Source of the DNA: Bacillota bacterium
GTDB lineage: Bacteria; Bacillota; Clostridia; Lachnospirales; Lachnospiraceae
DNA length: 28,466 nucleotides
Assembly (NCBI GenBank): GCA_023412855.1
Contig: JAEZRJ010000023.1
Coordinates: forward strand, 1 to 28,466
Direction of reading: 5' to 3'
Within the stretch, counting starts at the first letter, position 1. Every line of letters starts with the position of its first letter. This document shows, one piece after another, positions 8,824 to 15,634 of the stretch. Made by a program: the position numbers and the translations under genes. The notes under the pieces are model-generated. The model made no database searches and had not been told where the DNA came from. It worked only from the letters and a program-made list of their open reading frames with translations.

Positions 8824-8956
8824 GTTATTGTTCACTCCGTTCTCAGTAACGTATGACTTCTGCATTTAAATTCGCTTTGCGAAGCAGAAATCATCTCTTG
8901 TATCACATTCTTACGCAGTTTAACAGCAAGTGTTAAGCTGCTGTGTGAACAGTAAC
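8824..8956 (+). mobile_element. miniature inverted-repeat element, copy B (133 bp)
   Basis: Ends GTTATTGTTCAC (8824-8835) and GTGAACAGTAAC (8945-8956) match copies A and C. Exact 8-bp direct repeats TTGTTTAC flank it at 8816-8823 and 8957-8964. It is 17 bp shorter than the other copies because it lacks most of the inner GCAAAAA/TTTTTGC hairpin. It sits between a terminator and the promoter of the Sua5-type gene. No coding frame. Confidence 0.92.
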
Positions 8957-9015
8957 TTGTTTACAATAACAGTTACAATTTGCCATACATAAATAGAGAC
9001 AAAAAAAAACGATTG

Positions 9016-9024
9016 TGGTATACT
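9016..9024 (+). promoter_or_regulatory. extended -10 promoter of the Sua5 operon
   Basis: TGG directly precedes TATACT (9019-9024), an extended -10. A weak GAGACA at 8996-9001 has 17-bp spacing. The start site would lie only a few bases before the ribosome site GGGGTGA, giving a very short leader. Confidence 0.55.
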
Positions 9025-9041
9025 ATACGGGGTGAATTTAA

Positions 9042-10103
9042 ATGGAAACGAAAATAATCCGTATGGATGAAGAAAATATAGATTATGAAGCTTTAAAAAG
9101 AGCCGGGGATATTATCAGAGCCGGCGGTCTGGTGGCCTTTCCCACAGAAACAGTATATGGACTGGGAGGGGACGCATTGAATGAAGAATCTTCGGGGAAA
9201 ATATATCGTGCCAAGGGCAGACCCTCGGACAATCCGCTTATCGTGCATATCTGTAAGCTAGAGGATATGGCCCCTATCGTAAAAGAGGTTCCGCGGGCGG
9301 CGAAACTGCTGGCGGAGGCGTTTTGGCCCGGTCCCCTCACAATCATACTGAATAAATCGGATAAGGTGCCTTATGCCACTACCGGAGGTTTGGATACGGT
9401 GGCCATTCGGATGCCGGAGCATAGAACAGCGCTGGCTTTTATAGAGGTATCCGGCGGATATATTGCAGCTCCAAGCGCCAACACCTCCGGCAAGCCAAGT
9501 CCTACCATCGCCAAATATGTGGCGGAGGATATGGATGGCAGAATAGAAATGATCATCGACGGCGGCGAGGTGGGCATTGGATTAGAGTCCACGATTGTAG
9601 ATTTGACGGAAGAGACTCCTATGATACTGCGTCCCGGCTATATCACGAAAGAAATGTTGGAAAAAGTTCTGGGCGAAGTGAAGGTGGATGAGACGATATT
9701 GGGCGACAGCCAGGGAAAAGCGCCGAAGGCTCCGGGAATGAAGTACAGACATTACGCTCCCAAAGGCAGGCTGACCATTATTGCAGGGCTTCAGGAGAAC
9801 GTGGTCCGGGAGATAAACGACAAGGCGGCGGACATGCGAAAAAGGGGAGAAAAGGTCGGAATTATCGGGACGGATGCCACCGTTTCCCTTTACAGTGCTG
9901 ACAGCATAAAAAGTGCGGGAAGGCGGGAGGATGAGGAGTCCATAGCCAGGACGCTTTATCGAATACTGCGTGAATTTGACGATGAGGATGTAACGGTGAT
10001 TTACTCGGAGGCTTTCGATGGGACTTCGGGGAACGGGGGAATAGGACAAGCTATTATGAACCGGCTGTTGAAAGCGGCAGGACATCATATAGAAAATATA
10101 TAG
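9042..10103 (+). CDS. L-threonylcarbamoyladenylate synthase (Sua5/TsaC2 type)
   Basis: This 353-residue protein makes threonylcarbamoyl-AMP from threonine, bicarbonate and ATP, the first step of the universal t6A37 modification of ANN-decoding tRNAs. The YrdC-type domain covers about residues 10-210. KGRPSDNPL (58-66) and PSANTSGKPSPT (144-155) are hallmark substrate-binding motifs. The linker PGMKYRHYAPK (about 231-241) and a C-terminal Rossmann-like domain (about 245-353) mark the long Sua5 form rather than short TsaC; the length is typical. GGGGTGA precedes the ATG. Downstream genes rpiB, upp and a dCMP deaminase follow at 24-45 bp, so it is probably the first gene of an operon. The cytoplasmic role is well established for the family. 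Confidence 0.95.
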   Translation: METKIIRMDEENIDYEALKRAGDIIRAGGLVAFPTETVYGLGGDALNEESSGKIYRAKGRPSDNPLIVHICKLEDMAPIVKEVPRAAKLLAEAFWPGPLTIILNKSDKVPYATTGGLDTVAIRMPEHRTALAFIEVSGGYIAAPSANTSGKPSPTIAKYVAEDMDGRIEMIIDGGEVGIGLESTIVDLTEETPMILRPGYITKEMLEKVLGEVKVDETILGDSQGKAPKAPGMKYRHYAPKGRLTIIAGLQENVVREINDKAADMRKRGEKVGIIGTDATVSLYSADSIKSAGRREDEESIARTLYRILREFDDEDVTVIYSEAFDGTSGNGGIGQAIMNRLLKAAGHHIENI

Positions 10104-10127
10104 AATAGTATGAATAAGGAGGCGCTT

Positions 10128-10580
10128 ATGTCTATCGCATTAGGATGTGACCATGGAGGATATGGTCTGAAACTGGAAATTATAAAATACTTGGAAGCGC
10201 AGGGTATTGCATACAAGGATTTCGGCTGCGGGAGTTTGGATTCCTGCGATTATCCCGAGTACGGGCGGGCGGCGGCAGAAGCGGTGGCGTCGGGAGAGTG
10301 CGAGACGGGAATCGTCATCTGCACCACGGGAATCGGAATATCCATCACGGCGAACAAGGTAAAGGGTATTCGCTGTGCGCTTTGTTCGGACACGGTTTCT
10401 GCAAGGCTGACAAGAGAGCACAATGATGCGAATATGCTCGCCCTCGGAGCGGGTATCGTAGGGACAAATCTGGCCCTTGGAATTGTGGATGCGTTTCTTC
10501 ATACGGAATTTTCCGGAGAAGAGAAGCACTGCCGGAGAGTTACCAAGATCGCGGCGATGGAAGACGAACTTTTAAATTGA
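10128..10580 (+). CDS. rpiB: ribose-5-phosphate isomerase B
   Basis: RpiB interconverts ribose 5-phosphate and ribulose 5-phosphate in the pentose phosphate pathway. The start at 10128 is preferred over the in-frame ATG at 10110 because AAGGAGG lies at 10116-10122, 5 bp before it, and the product then begins MSIALGCDHGG, the usual N-terminus. Visible active-site features are the D8-H9 substrate loop, C65 (the general base) in IVICTTGIGISI, and REHNDANML, which carries a phosphate-binding segment. The length of 150 residues is standard for RpiB. Some LacAB-type allose or galactose-6-phosphate isomerases share the fold, but the nucleotide-linked context (upp, dCMP deaminase and, elsewhere in the window, PRPP synthetase) favours RpiB. 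The spacing of 24 bp to the previous gene fits an operon. Confidence 0.92.
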   Translation: MSIALGCDHGGYGLKLEIIKYLEAQGIAYKDFGCGSLDSCDYPEYGRAAAEAVASGECETGIVICTTGIGISITANKVKGIRCALCSDTVSARLTREHNDANMLALGAGIVGTNLALGIVDAFLHTEFSGEEKHCRRVTKIAAMEDELLN

Positions 10581-10617
10581 ATATAAAAATGTAATAGCAT
10601 ACACAGGAGGTAATGCA

Positions 10618-11247
10618 ATGGCAAAGGTAGTAATAATGGATCACCCGTTAATTCAGCACAAAATCGGTTATATCAGGAGAAAAGATACCGGTACGAAGGA
10701 TTTTAGACAGACAATTGGTGAGATTGCCATGTTAATCTGCTATGAGGCTACAAGAGATTTGCAGCTTTCCGATGTGAAAATAGAAACGCCCATCTGCACC
10801 GCTACAGCAAAAGCGTTAAAAGGCAAGAAGATGGCAATCGTTCCTATTCTTCGCGCGGGACTAGGAATGGTGGATGGTATGCTGACGCTTATTCCGGCGG
10901 CGAAGGTAGGTCACATCGGCCTATACCGGGATCCGGAAACTTTAAACCCGGTGGAATATTACTGTAAGCTTCCGGCAGACTGCGCGGAAAGAGAAGTGTT
11001 CGTGGTGGATCCGATGCTGGCTACAGGAGGCTCCTCTGTAGCAGCGATTCAGATGCTAAAGGACAAGGGCTGCAAGAACATTCATTTCATGTGCATTATT
11101 GCAGCACCTGAGGGAATCGAGAAGATGAAGAAAGCTCATCCTGACGTAGATATGTATGTAGGAGCATTGGATGAGAAATTGAACGATCACGGATATATTG
11201 TTCCGGGTCTGGGGGATGCGGGGGACAGGATATTCGGAACTAAATAA
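10618..11247 (+). CDS. upp: uracil phosphoribosyltransferase
   Basis: Upp converts uracil and PRPP into UMP and pyrophosphate, the pyrimidine salvage step. The 209 residues match the family length. The PRPP-binding loop FVVDPMLATGGSS is at about residues 128-140, ILRAGLGMVDG (about 77-87) is the other conserved PRPP segment, and the C-terminal GDAGDRIFGTK contains the uracil-contacting segment. AGGAGG precedes the ATG at good spacing. The gene lies 37 bp after rpiB and 44 bp before a dCMP deaminase, so one transcript would feed and redirect pyrimidine nucleotides. Nothing unusual was noticed in the sequence. Confidence 0.96.
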   Translation: MAKVVIMDHPLIQHKIGYIRRKDTGTKDFRQTIGEIAMLICYEATRDLQLSDVKIETPICTATAKALKGKKMAIVPILRAGLGMVDGMLTLIPAAKVGHIGLYRDPETLNPVEYYCKLPADCAEREVFVVDPMLATGGSSVAAIQMLKDKGCKNIHFMCIIAAPEGIEKMKKAHPDVDMYVGALDEKLNDHGYIVPGLGDAGDRIFGTK

Positions 11248-11291
11248 GGATGATTTTTTGAGTTCGCCAAAGCGGACATGGGGGTCTATAC

Positions 11292-11771
11292 ATGAAGAGA
11301 AAAAATTATATTTCTTGGGATGAGTATTTTATGGGAGTATCGAAGCTTTCCGGGATGAGATCAAAGGATCCCAGTACTCAGGTTGGGGCGTGCATTGTCA
11401 GTGAGGATAATAAGATTTTATCTATGGGATATAACGGTTTTCCGGCAGGCTGTTCGGATGATGAATTTCCGTGGGACAGAGAAGGGGATATATATGATAC
11501 TAAGTACGCCTATGTGACACACAGCGAATTGAACGCCATATTGAATTACCGCGGCGGCAGCTTAGACGGAGCGAAGATTTATGTGTCGCTTTTTCCCTGC
11601 AACGAATGTGCGAAGGCGATTATTCAGTCCGGCATCAGGACTATCGTATACGACAGCGATAAATATGCGGATACGCCCACGACCAAAGCTTCCAAGCGGA
11701 TGCTGGATGCAGCGGGAGTGCGATATTACCAGTACCAGAGGACGGGCAGAAAAGTAGAACTGGAAATGTAA
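11292..11771 (+). CDS. deoxycytidylate (dCMP) deaminase, ComEB-like
   Basis: This 159-residue protein belongs to the zinc-dependent cytidine/deoxycytidylate deaminase family, which turns dCMP into dUMP, the precursor for dTMP. The zinc site is visible as H77-x-E79 (VTHSELNAI) and P102-C103-x-x-C106 (FPCNECAK), with E79 the proton shuttle. The N-terminal SWDEYFMGVSKLSGMRSKDPSTQVGACIV pattern is typical of dCMP deaminases, including the competence-operon gene comEB of Bacillus. Here the neighbour is upp, not com genes, which supports a nucleotide-pool role. The insertion with C54 (AGCSDDEFPWDRE) is usual for the eukaryote-like subgroup. The start ATG is preceded by GGGGGT rather than a perfect AGGAGG. 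Confidence 0.93.
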   Translation: MKRKNYISWDEYFMGVSKLSGMRSKDPSTQVGACIVSEDNKILSMGYNGFPAGCSDDEFPWDREGDIYDTKYAYVTHSELNAILNYRGGSLDGAKIYVSLFPCNECAKAIIQSGIRTIVYDSDKYADTPTTKASKRMLDAAGVRYYQYQRTGRKVELEM

Positions 11772-11812
11772 AGGGGGACCTTTCGGTCACCGGACCAAGG
11801 CGGGTAGGATAA

Positions 11813-12985
11813 ATGAAGCATACAGGAAAACAGAATATGGCGGCAGTACTCATCGCAGTATTGCTGGCAGGGTGTATACCCATGACGACTGCGACCACTG
11901 CATATGCGACAGATGCTACCAGAAAAAAGCTGCAGGAAGCGCAGGATCAGAAAAATCAGACACAGGAAGACTTGAACCAGACGCAGGAAGACCTGCAGAA
12001 TTTGAATCAGGAAAAGGACTCGCTTCAAGGAGCGTTGAATACACTCAACAGTCAGTTGAAGGAGGTCAGCGATAACTTGGAGGAGCTGGAAGCGCAAATT
12101 GACGATAAGGAAGCAGAGATAGAACAGACGAAGGAAGACTTGGCAGATGCAAAAGCCACAGAGGAGCTCCAATATGAGAGTATGAAAAAACGAATCCAGT
12201 TTATTTACGAAACGCAGGATTATGTCATGTTGGAAATGCTTTTTGCCTCCGCGAATTTTTCCGATTTTCTAAATCGCAGCGATTACATCGATCAGCTTTC
12301 TGCTTACGACAGGAAGAAGCTTCAGGAGTATACGGAGACGAAGGAGCAGATTCAGACGGCCGAAAAGCGGTTGGAGGAAGAAAAAAAGGAACTGGATGAC
12401 TATAAAGCCCAGGTAGAGGTGGAGAAAAGCCGTGTATCCGGGCTGGTAGGGCAGACTTCCACAAGTATTGCCGGAAAGAAAAATGAAATATCGCAGGCGG
12501 AAGCTGAGGCTCTGGCATATGAACAAAGCATAAAGGAACAGGAAGAAAACATTTCCAAGATCCAGGCGCAGCTTGCCGAAGAAATTCGCCTCTCCCAGTT
12601 GGCAGCGCAGTCTGCATGGAGGGATATTTCCGAAGTAGGCTTTGCCGAGGGAGACAGGTATCTTCTTGCGAATCTCATTTACTGCGAAGCCGGCGGTGAA
12701 GGTTATGCCGGACAGCTTGCGGTAGGCTCAGTCGTCATTAACCGCGTACTTAGCTCTGTCTATCCGGACTCGGTAGTTGGAGTCATCTATCAGGGAAAGC
12801 AGTTTTCCCCTGTGGCAAGCGGACGGCTCGCGATCGCTCTGGCGGAGGGAAAGGCCACTGCCAGTTGCTATCAGGCGGCGGACGATGCCATGAAGGGAAA
12901 TACCAATGTCGGAAATTGCGTGTATTTCCGCACTCCCATCGAAGGGCTGAGCGGCATTAACATTGGAGGGCATGTATTCTATTAG
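11813..12985 (+). CDS. secreted coiled-coil SleB/CwlJ-type cell-wall hydrolase
   Basis: The 390-residue protein has an N-terminal signal (about residues 1-32, ending TTAYA before TD; an earlier LLAGC could instead act as a lipobox). A long Glu/Gln/Lys-rich coiled coil covers roughly residues 33-265, similar to the N-terminal parts of PcsB or CwlO type proteins. The C-terminal Hydrolase_2 domain (about 285-390) contains E292 in LIYCEAGGEGYAGQLAVGSVVINR, the expected catalytic Glu of the SleB/CwlJ family, and ends VYFRTP-GHVFY. SleB-family enzymes cut glycan bonds of cortex or vegetative peptidoglycan. Coiled coil plus SleB domain suggests a vegetative enzyme controlled by protein contacts (for example FtsEX-like) rather than a germination lysozyme; that is inference. 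It follows the dCMP deaminase gene by 41 bp. Confidence 0.85.
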   Translation: MKHTGKQNMAAVLIAVLLAGCIPMTTATTAYATDATRKKLQEAQDQKNQTQEDLNQTQEDLQNLNQEKDSLQGALNTLNSQLKEVSDNLEELEAQIDDKEAEIEQTKEDLADAKATEELQYESMKKRIQFIYETQDYVMLEMLFASANFSDFLNRSDYIDQLSAYDRKKLQEYTETKEQIQTAEKRLEEEKKELDDYKAQVEVEKSRVSGLVGQTSTSIAGKKNEISQAEAEALAYEQSIKEQEENISKIQAQLAEEIRLSQLAAQSAWRDISEVGFAEGDRYLLANLIYCEAGGEGYAGQLAVGSVVINRVLSSVYPDSVVGVIYQGKQFSPVASGRLAIALAEGKATASCYQAADDAMKGNTNVGNCVYFRTPIEGLSGINIGGHVFY

Positions 12986-13021
12986 GCTTTCATATAAAAA
13001 GGCATGACAATTCTTTGGAAG

Positions 13022-13075
13022 TGAGCTGCCCCCCATAAGTTAGATTTTTTGGTCTAACTTATGGGGGGCAGTTCA
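13022..13075. repeat. 54-bp near-perfect palindrome resembling paired IS3-type ends
   Basis: TGAGCTGCCCCCCATAAG (from 13022) is mirrored by CTTATGGGGGGCAGTTCA (to 13075): 19 bp are perfectly paired and a further 4 bp at the outer end include one G-T pair, with an 8-base loop TTTTTTGG. The element begins TG and ends CA and reads like the termini of IS3/IS150-group elements joined back to back. It lies between two convergent genes and could also act as a bidirectional terminator, though no T-tract follows the stem on either strand. No matching short direct repeat was found next to it. Confidence 0.75.
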
Positions 13076-13083
13076 AATGTTGT

Positions 13084-13141
13084 GCCTATTATTATGTATT
13101 AGGAAAGTGCACCTATTGCATAAAAAAGTGCACCTATTACA
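13084..13141. repeat. cluster of CCTATTACA-type palindromic repeat units
   Basis: TGTATTAGG (13095-13103), CCTATTGCA (13112-13120) and CCTATTACA (13133-13141) form a hairpin unit plus a half unit, with AAGTGCA spacers repeated twice. The first unit matches, base for base with few changes, the hairpin that begins the repeats at 14261 and 20196. The last copy overlaps the 3' end and stop codon of the DUF402 gene. Confidence 0.6.
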
Positions 13142-13613
13142 AAATGTCTTCGATATATTTCTGTAAGGTGGAAAATTTTCCGGCATATATGATCTGAAGC
13201 AGATGGTTTAGGCGAAACAAACATTTCTTTATTAAATCGCTCTGCACCAATTCTTTATCCAAAGCGATAACCAGTTCGTCCAGATCCACAACCTTCACGA
13301 AGCCATCGGGATAGATGATGACATCGGCCAGCAAGTCTAAGGAGGTCAGGGTATTCTTCGCTTCATCATAAATATATTCTACAATATCGCAGTACCAATA
13401 TAAGAGAGAACCATCTTCGCGGTAGAACTTGCTCACCTTGAAGCCCTGCTTCAGAAAATAACAGGAATAACCGTGATGCAGGTCCTTTTTTGGCTTTAAA
13501 GCGTTCCATTTGGTAATAATTACCTCATCGTTACATGTGACAATAATATCGTCCTTCAGTAAAATGCACTCGTCCGGCATGATTCTTTTACGGTAAAGAA
13601 TAGGATTTGTCAT
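13137..13613 (-). CDS. DUF402 family protein
   Basis: I chose the ATG at 13613, giving 158 residues, because GGAGG lies 4 bp before it and a good promoter at 13701-13729 would start transcription inside the longer frame that begins at 13700. The product begins MTNPILYRKRIMPDECI. The pattern GSLLYWYCDIVEY ... LDLLADVIIYPDGFVKVVDLDEL (about residues 69-113) is typical of DUF402, whose characterised members (such as NtdP-type proteins) hydrolyse nucleoside tri- and diphosphates using clustered Asp/Glu residues and divalent metal. The family is recognised; the specific substrate is not known. It is transcribed towards the SleB-type gene and its end overlaps repeat units. Confidence 0.75.
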   Translation of the reverse strand: MTNPILYRKRIMPDECILLKDDIIVTCNDEVIITKWNALKPKKDLHHGYSCYFLKQGFKVSKFYREDGSLLYWYCDIVEYIYDEAKNTLTSLDLLADVIIYPDGFVKVVDLDELVIALDKELVQSDLIKKCLFRLNHLLQIIYAGKFSTLQKYIEDIL

Positions 13614-13700
13614 GCGTCCTCCAGGAATGCCGCAAAGCGAAGACAGGGAATGGCAGCTCGCGGCTGGTTGCGGTTTGTAGTGAAAGGTATATATGTCCAA

Positions 13701-13729
13701 ATCTTACACTTGCCCCAAACAAAAGTCAA
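13701..13729 (-). promoter_or_regulatory. sigma-A type promoter of the DUF402 gene
   Basis: On the minus strand, TTGACT (13729-13724) and TAAGAT (13706-13701) are spaced by 17 bp. The start point would fall near 13694, about 80 bp before the chosen ATG at 13613. Confidence 0.6.
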
Positions 13730-13801
13730 GCAGGAAAGTCAAAAAAGGGAAAAACGCATATGATAACATAAAAAATAATCTTTTTATAAAGGACGTTGCT
13801 C

Positions 13802-14194
13802 ATGTATAATCAAAGAATTTTGCCCTTTTATATGACATATCCGCTGCCCCTTTATTATCAGGAAGAAGATACGGCGATGAGGGATCTGGAGTACTTACAG
13901 CAGATGTATCCGATAGAGGCAAAAAGGTACCAGAAAGTGGTAGCCAGCATGTTGGATAAGCTGGATTATGAAGGCAGTATGATTTATGATGAATACCCCG
14001 ATAAATGGCAGATGTACAGACTATCCCAGAATATCTTAGATGTTATCAGAAGACAGGAAGAAGAGGAGAAAGCTGGCGAGGTTGTTGCGCAAGAGAAGCT
14101 GGATTCGATCTCCGATGTGGTGCAGGTTATTCTCTGCTATGAGATTTATAAAAGAAGACATAATCGAAGCCATAGCGGTATTTTAAAGTTTTAG
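13802..14194 (+). CDS. small hypothetical protein
   Basis: The ATG at 13802 has AAAGGA 8 bp upstream and is preferred over the TTG at 13796, giving 130 residues. The product is soluble, tyrosine-rich and acidic, with no signal or membrane segment. The N-terminus reads MYNQRILPFYMTYPLPLYYQEED, followed by a helical segment (DLEYLQQMYPIEAKRYQKVVASMLDKLDYEGSMIYDEYPDKW) and a C-terminal helix ending in basic residues. I do not recognise a family. The pattern YPxEAxxxQxxVxxxLDxLxYxGSxIYDEYPD looks like one conserved in Lachnospiraceae, which I can only state as an impression. It stands alone: divergent from DUF402 and closed by a probable terminator. Confidence 0.75.
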   Translation: MYNQRILPFYMTYPLPLYYQEEDTAMRDLEYLQQMYPIEAKRYQKVVASMLDKLDYEGSMIYDEYPDKWQMYRLSQNILDVIRRQEEEEKAGEVVAQEKLDSISDVVQVILCYEIYKRRHNRSHSGILKF

Positions 14195-14220
14195 TTGTAG
14201 TTTTATAGTAAAGTCAGTAA

Positions 14221-14261
14221 AATATAGTCATGGCATAAATTGTCATGGCTATATTATTTTT
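14221..14261 (+). terminator. AT-rich terminator-like hairpin
   Basis: AATATAGTCATG (14221-14232) pairs with CATGGCTATATT (14244-14255), 12 bp with one G-T pair, followed by ATTTTTC. It lies 26 bp after the stop of the small hypothetical gene. Confidence 0.55.
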
Positions 14262-14391
14262 CTGTAATAGGAAAATGCCCCTATTACAGAAAAAATGGAT
14301 GCGCAGCTACGCACGCGGAACAAAAGCTGTGCAGTCGAAGTATCTGGCTGTGAAAGTGCATGAAACACACTTTTGTTTAGGACGTTTAGGA
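14261..14391 (+). repeat. palindromic interspersed repeat, copy 1
   Basis: It opens with a perfect 11-bp hairpin TCTGTAATAGG/CCTATTACAGA (14261-14271 and 14280-14290). A body follows that aligns with 20210-20329: GATGCGCA-CTACGC, then GCGGAACAAAAG and, at the end, ACACTTTTGTT, the last two forming an inverted repeat. The right end is degenerate compared with the second copy. It occupies the gap before the methyltransferase gene. Confidence 0.7.
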
Positions 14392-14403
14392 AAAGGATAA
14401 AAA

Positions 14404-15537
14404 ATGGAAGAATTGTTGCAGGAAGCAATCGGAGAAGGGCTGTACCAGATTATTTTAAGCAATCCTACGGATAAGGAAAAAATAAACAAGGTGAAGGTAC
14501 GCCCTGTGATGTTGAAGGATAAATTGTATTTTCAGGAAACTGCGTATATCGGAGCTCAGGTATTTCACGAGAACTATGATAAGGAAGCTTTAATAGCCAA
14601 AATTATGACACATATGTCGGAGAATTTCCGGCAATGTGAGATAGAGACAGCAAAAATAAAGGCAACGGTGCTCGTAAGTAAAAAAGGAAAAGTAACGATC
14701 AATAAGAAGACGGCGGCAGGACAGAAAGAAATCGATTGGTCCCATAATAGAACGAAAACATATATTTTGGAGGAAGGAAGGACCGTTCCCTTTCTTGTGG
14801 ATCTGGGCGTACAGACCTCGGACGGAAAGGTAGTGAAGTCAAGATATGATAAATTTAAGCAGATTAACCGTTTTCTGGAATTTATTGAGGATATTCTGCC
14901 CACACTCCCTAGAGAAAGAACGATTAAAATCATTGATTTCGGCTGCGGGAAGTCTTATCTTACGTTCGCGGTCTATTATTATTTGAAGATATTGCAGGGA
15001 CTGGATGTTCAGATTATAGGATTGGATCTGAAAAAAGACGTGATTTCACACTGCAATGCTCTCGCCTTAAAATATGGATACGAGAGCTTGAAATTCTTGC
15101 AAGGAGACATCAGTACCTTTGATGGGGCGCAGGAAGTAGATATGGTCGTGACCCTTCACGCATGCGATACTGCAACCGACTATGCGCTGGCAAAGGCGGT
15201 GGAATGGAAGGCGAAGGTGATTCTATCTGTTCCATGCTGCCAGCACGAGGTGAATGGGCAGATAATGTGTGAGGAGCTCGCCCCTGCTCTTAAGTACGGG
15301 CTGATTAAGGAGAGGATGGCAGCACTTCTTACCGATGCGGTACGCGCCAATATTTTGGAAGAACATGGCTATGAGGTACAGATATTGGAATTCATAGATA
15401 TGGAGCATACGCCCAAGAACATTTTAATACGTGGGATAAGAAGAACAGAGAGAATCGGGAAACACAGAGAAACGAATGTGAAAAAAATGACAAGTATGAT
15501 GAATGTGGAAACTACCTTGCAGAAATTAATGCAGTGA
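14404..15537 (+). CDS. class I SAM-dependent methyltransferase
   Basis: The 377-residue protein has an N-terminal domain of about 150 residues and a Rossmann methyltransferase domain. IIDFGCGKSYLTF (about residues 176-188) is the SAM-binding motif I, IIGLDLKKD is the acidic motif II, and VTLHACDTATDYAL with SVPCCQHE (around 275-282) are characteristic of the Methyltransf_32 group. I cannot tell the substrate from sequence; the PCCQHE segment recalls the NPPY/DPPY-like catalytic loop of RNA and protein methyltransferases, and RNA is one plausible target. AAAGGA precedes the ATG. The last 30 residues are basic and Met-rich and may be a disordered tail. The gene is flanked upstream by an interspersed repeat and downstream by a hairpin. 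Confidence 0.82.
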   Translation: MEELLQEAIGEGLYQIILSNPTDKEKINKVKVRPVMLKDKLYFQETAYIGAQVFHENYDKEALIAKIMTHMSENFRQCEIETAKIKATVLVSKKGKVTINKKTAAGQKEIDWSHNRTKTYILEEGRTVPFLVDLGVQTSDGKVVKSRYDKFKQINRFLEFIEDILPTLPRERTIKIIDFGCGKSYLTFAVYYYLKILQGLDVQIIGLDLKKDVISHCNALALKYGYESLKFLQGDISTFDGAQEVDMVVTLHACDTATDYALAKAVEWKAKVILSVPCCQHEVNGQIMCEELAPALKYGLIKERMAALLTDAVRANILEEHGYEVQILEFIDMEHTPKNILIRGIRRTERIGKHRETNVKKMTSMMNVETTLQKLMQ

Positions 15538-15573
15538 AACGGCGTATTTATATTATGAAGTAAATGACCTGCG

Positions 15574-15612
15574 AGCAGTAACCAAAGCCAAGCCAGCTTG
15601 GCTCGTTGCTTT
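15574..15612. other. intergenic hairpin
   Basis: AGCCAAG and CTTGGCT (around 15587-15604) form a short perfect stem, with weaker outer pairing of GCA..AC to GTTGC. There is no T-tract, so it is not a standard terminator. It sits between the methyltransferase gene and the 850-residue gene. Confidence 0.35.
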
Positions 15613-15634
15613 CGGGAGAATAAGGAAATGGAAA

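Noticed and set aside
13022..13075. Ordinary Rho-independent terminator reading of the palindrome
   Set aside because: The stem is longer than usual, no T-tract follows it on either strand, and its ends look like IS termini; termination remains possible but is not the best-supported call.
13613..13700. Upstream extension of the DUF402 frame to 13700
   Set aside because: The promoter at 13701-13729 would start transcription inside it, and GGAGG sits just before the ATG at 13613.
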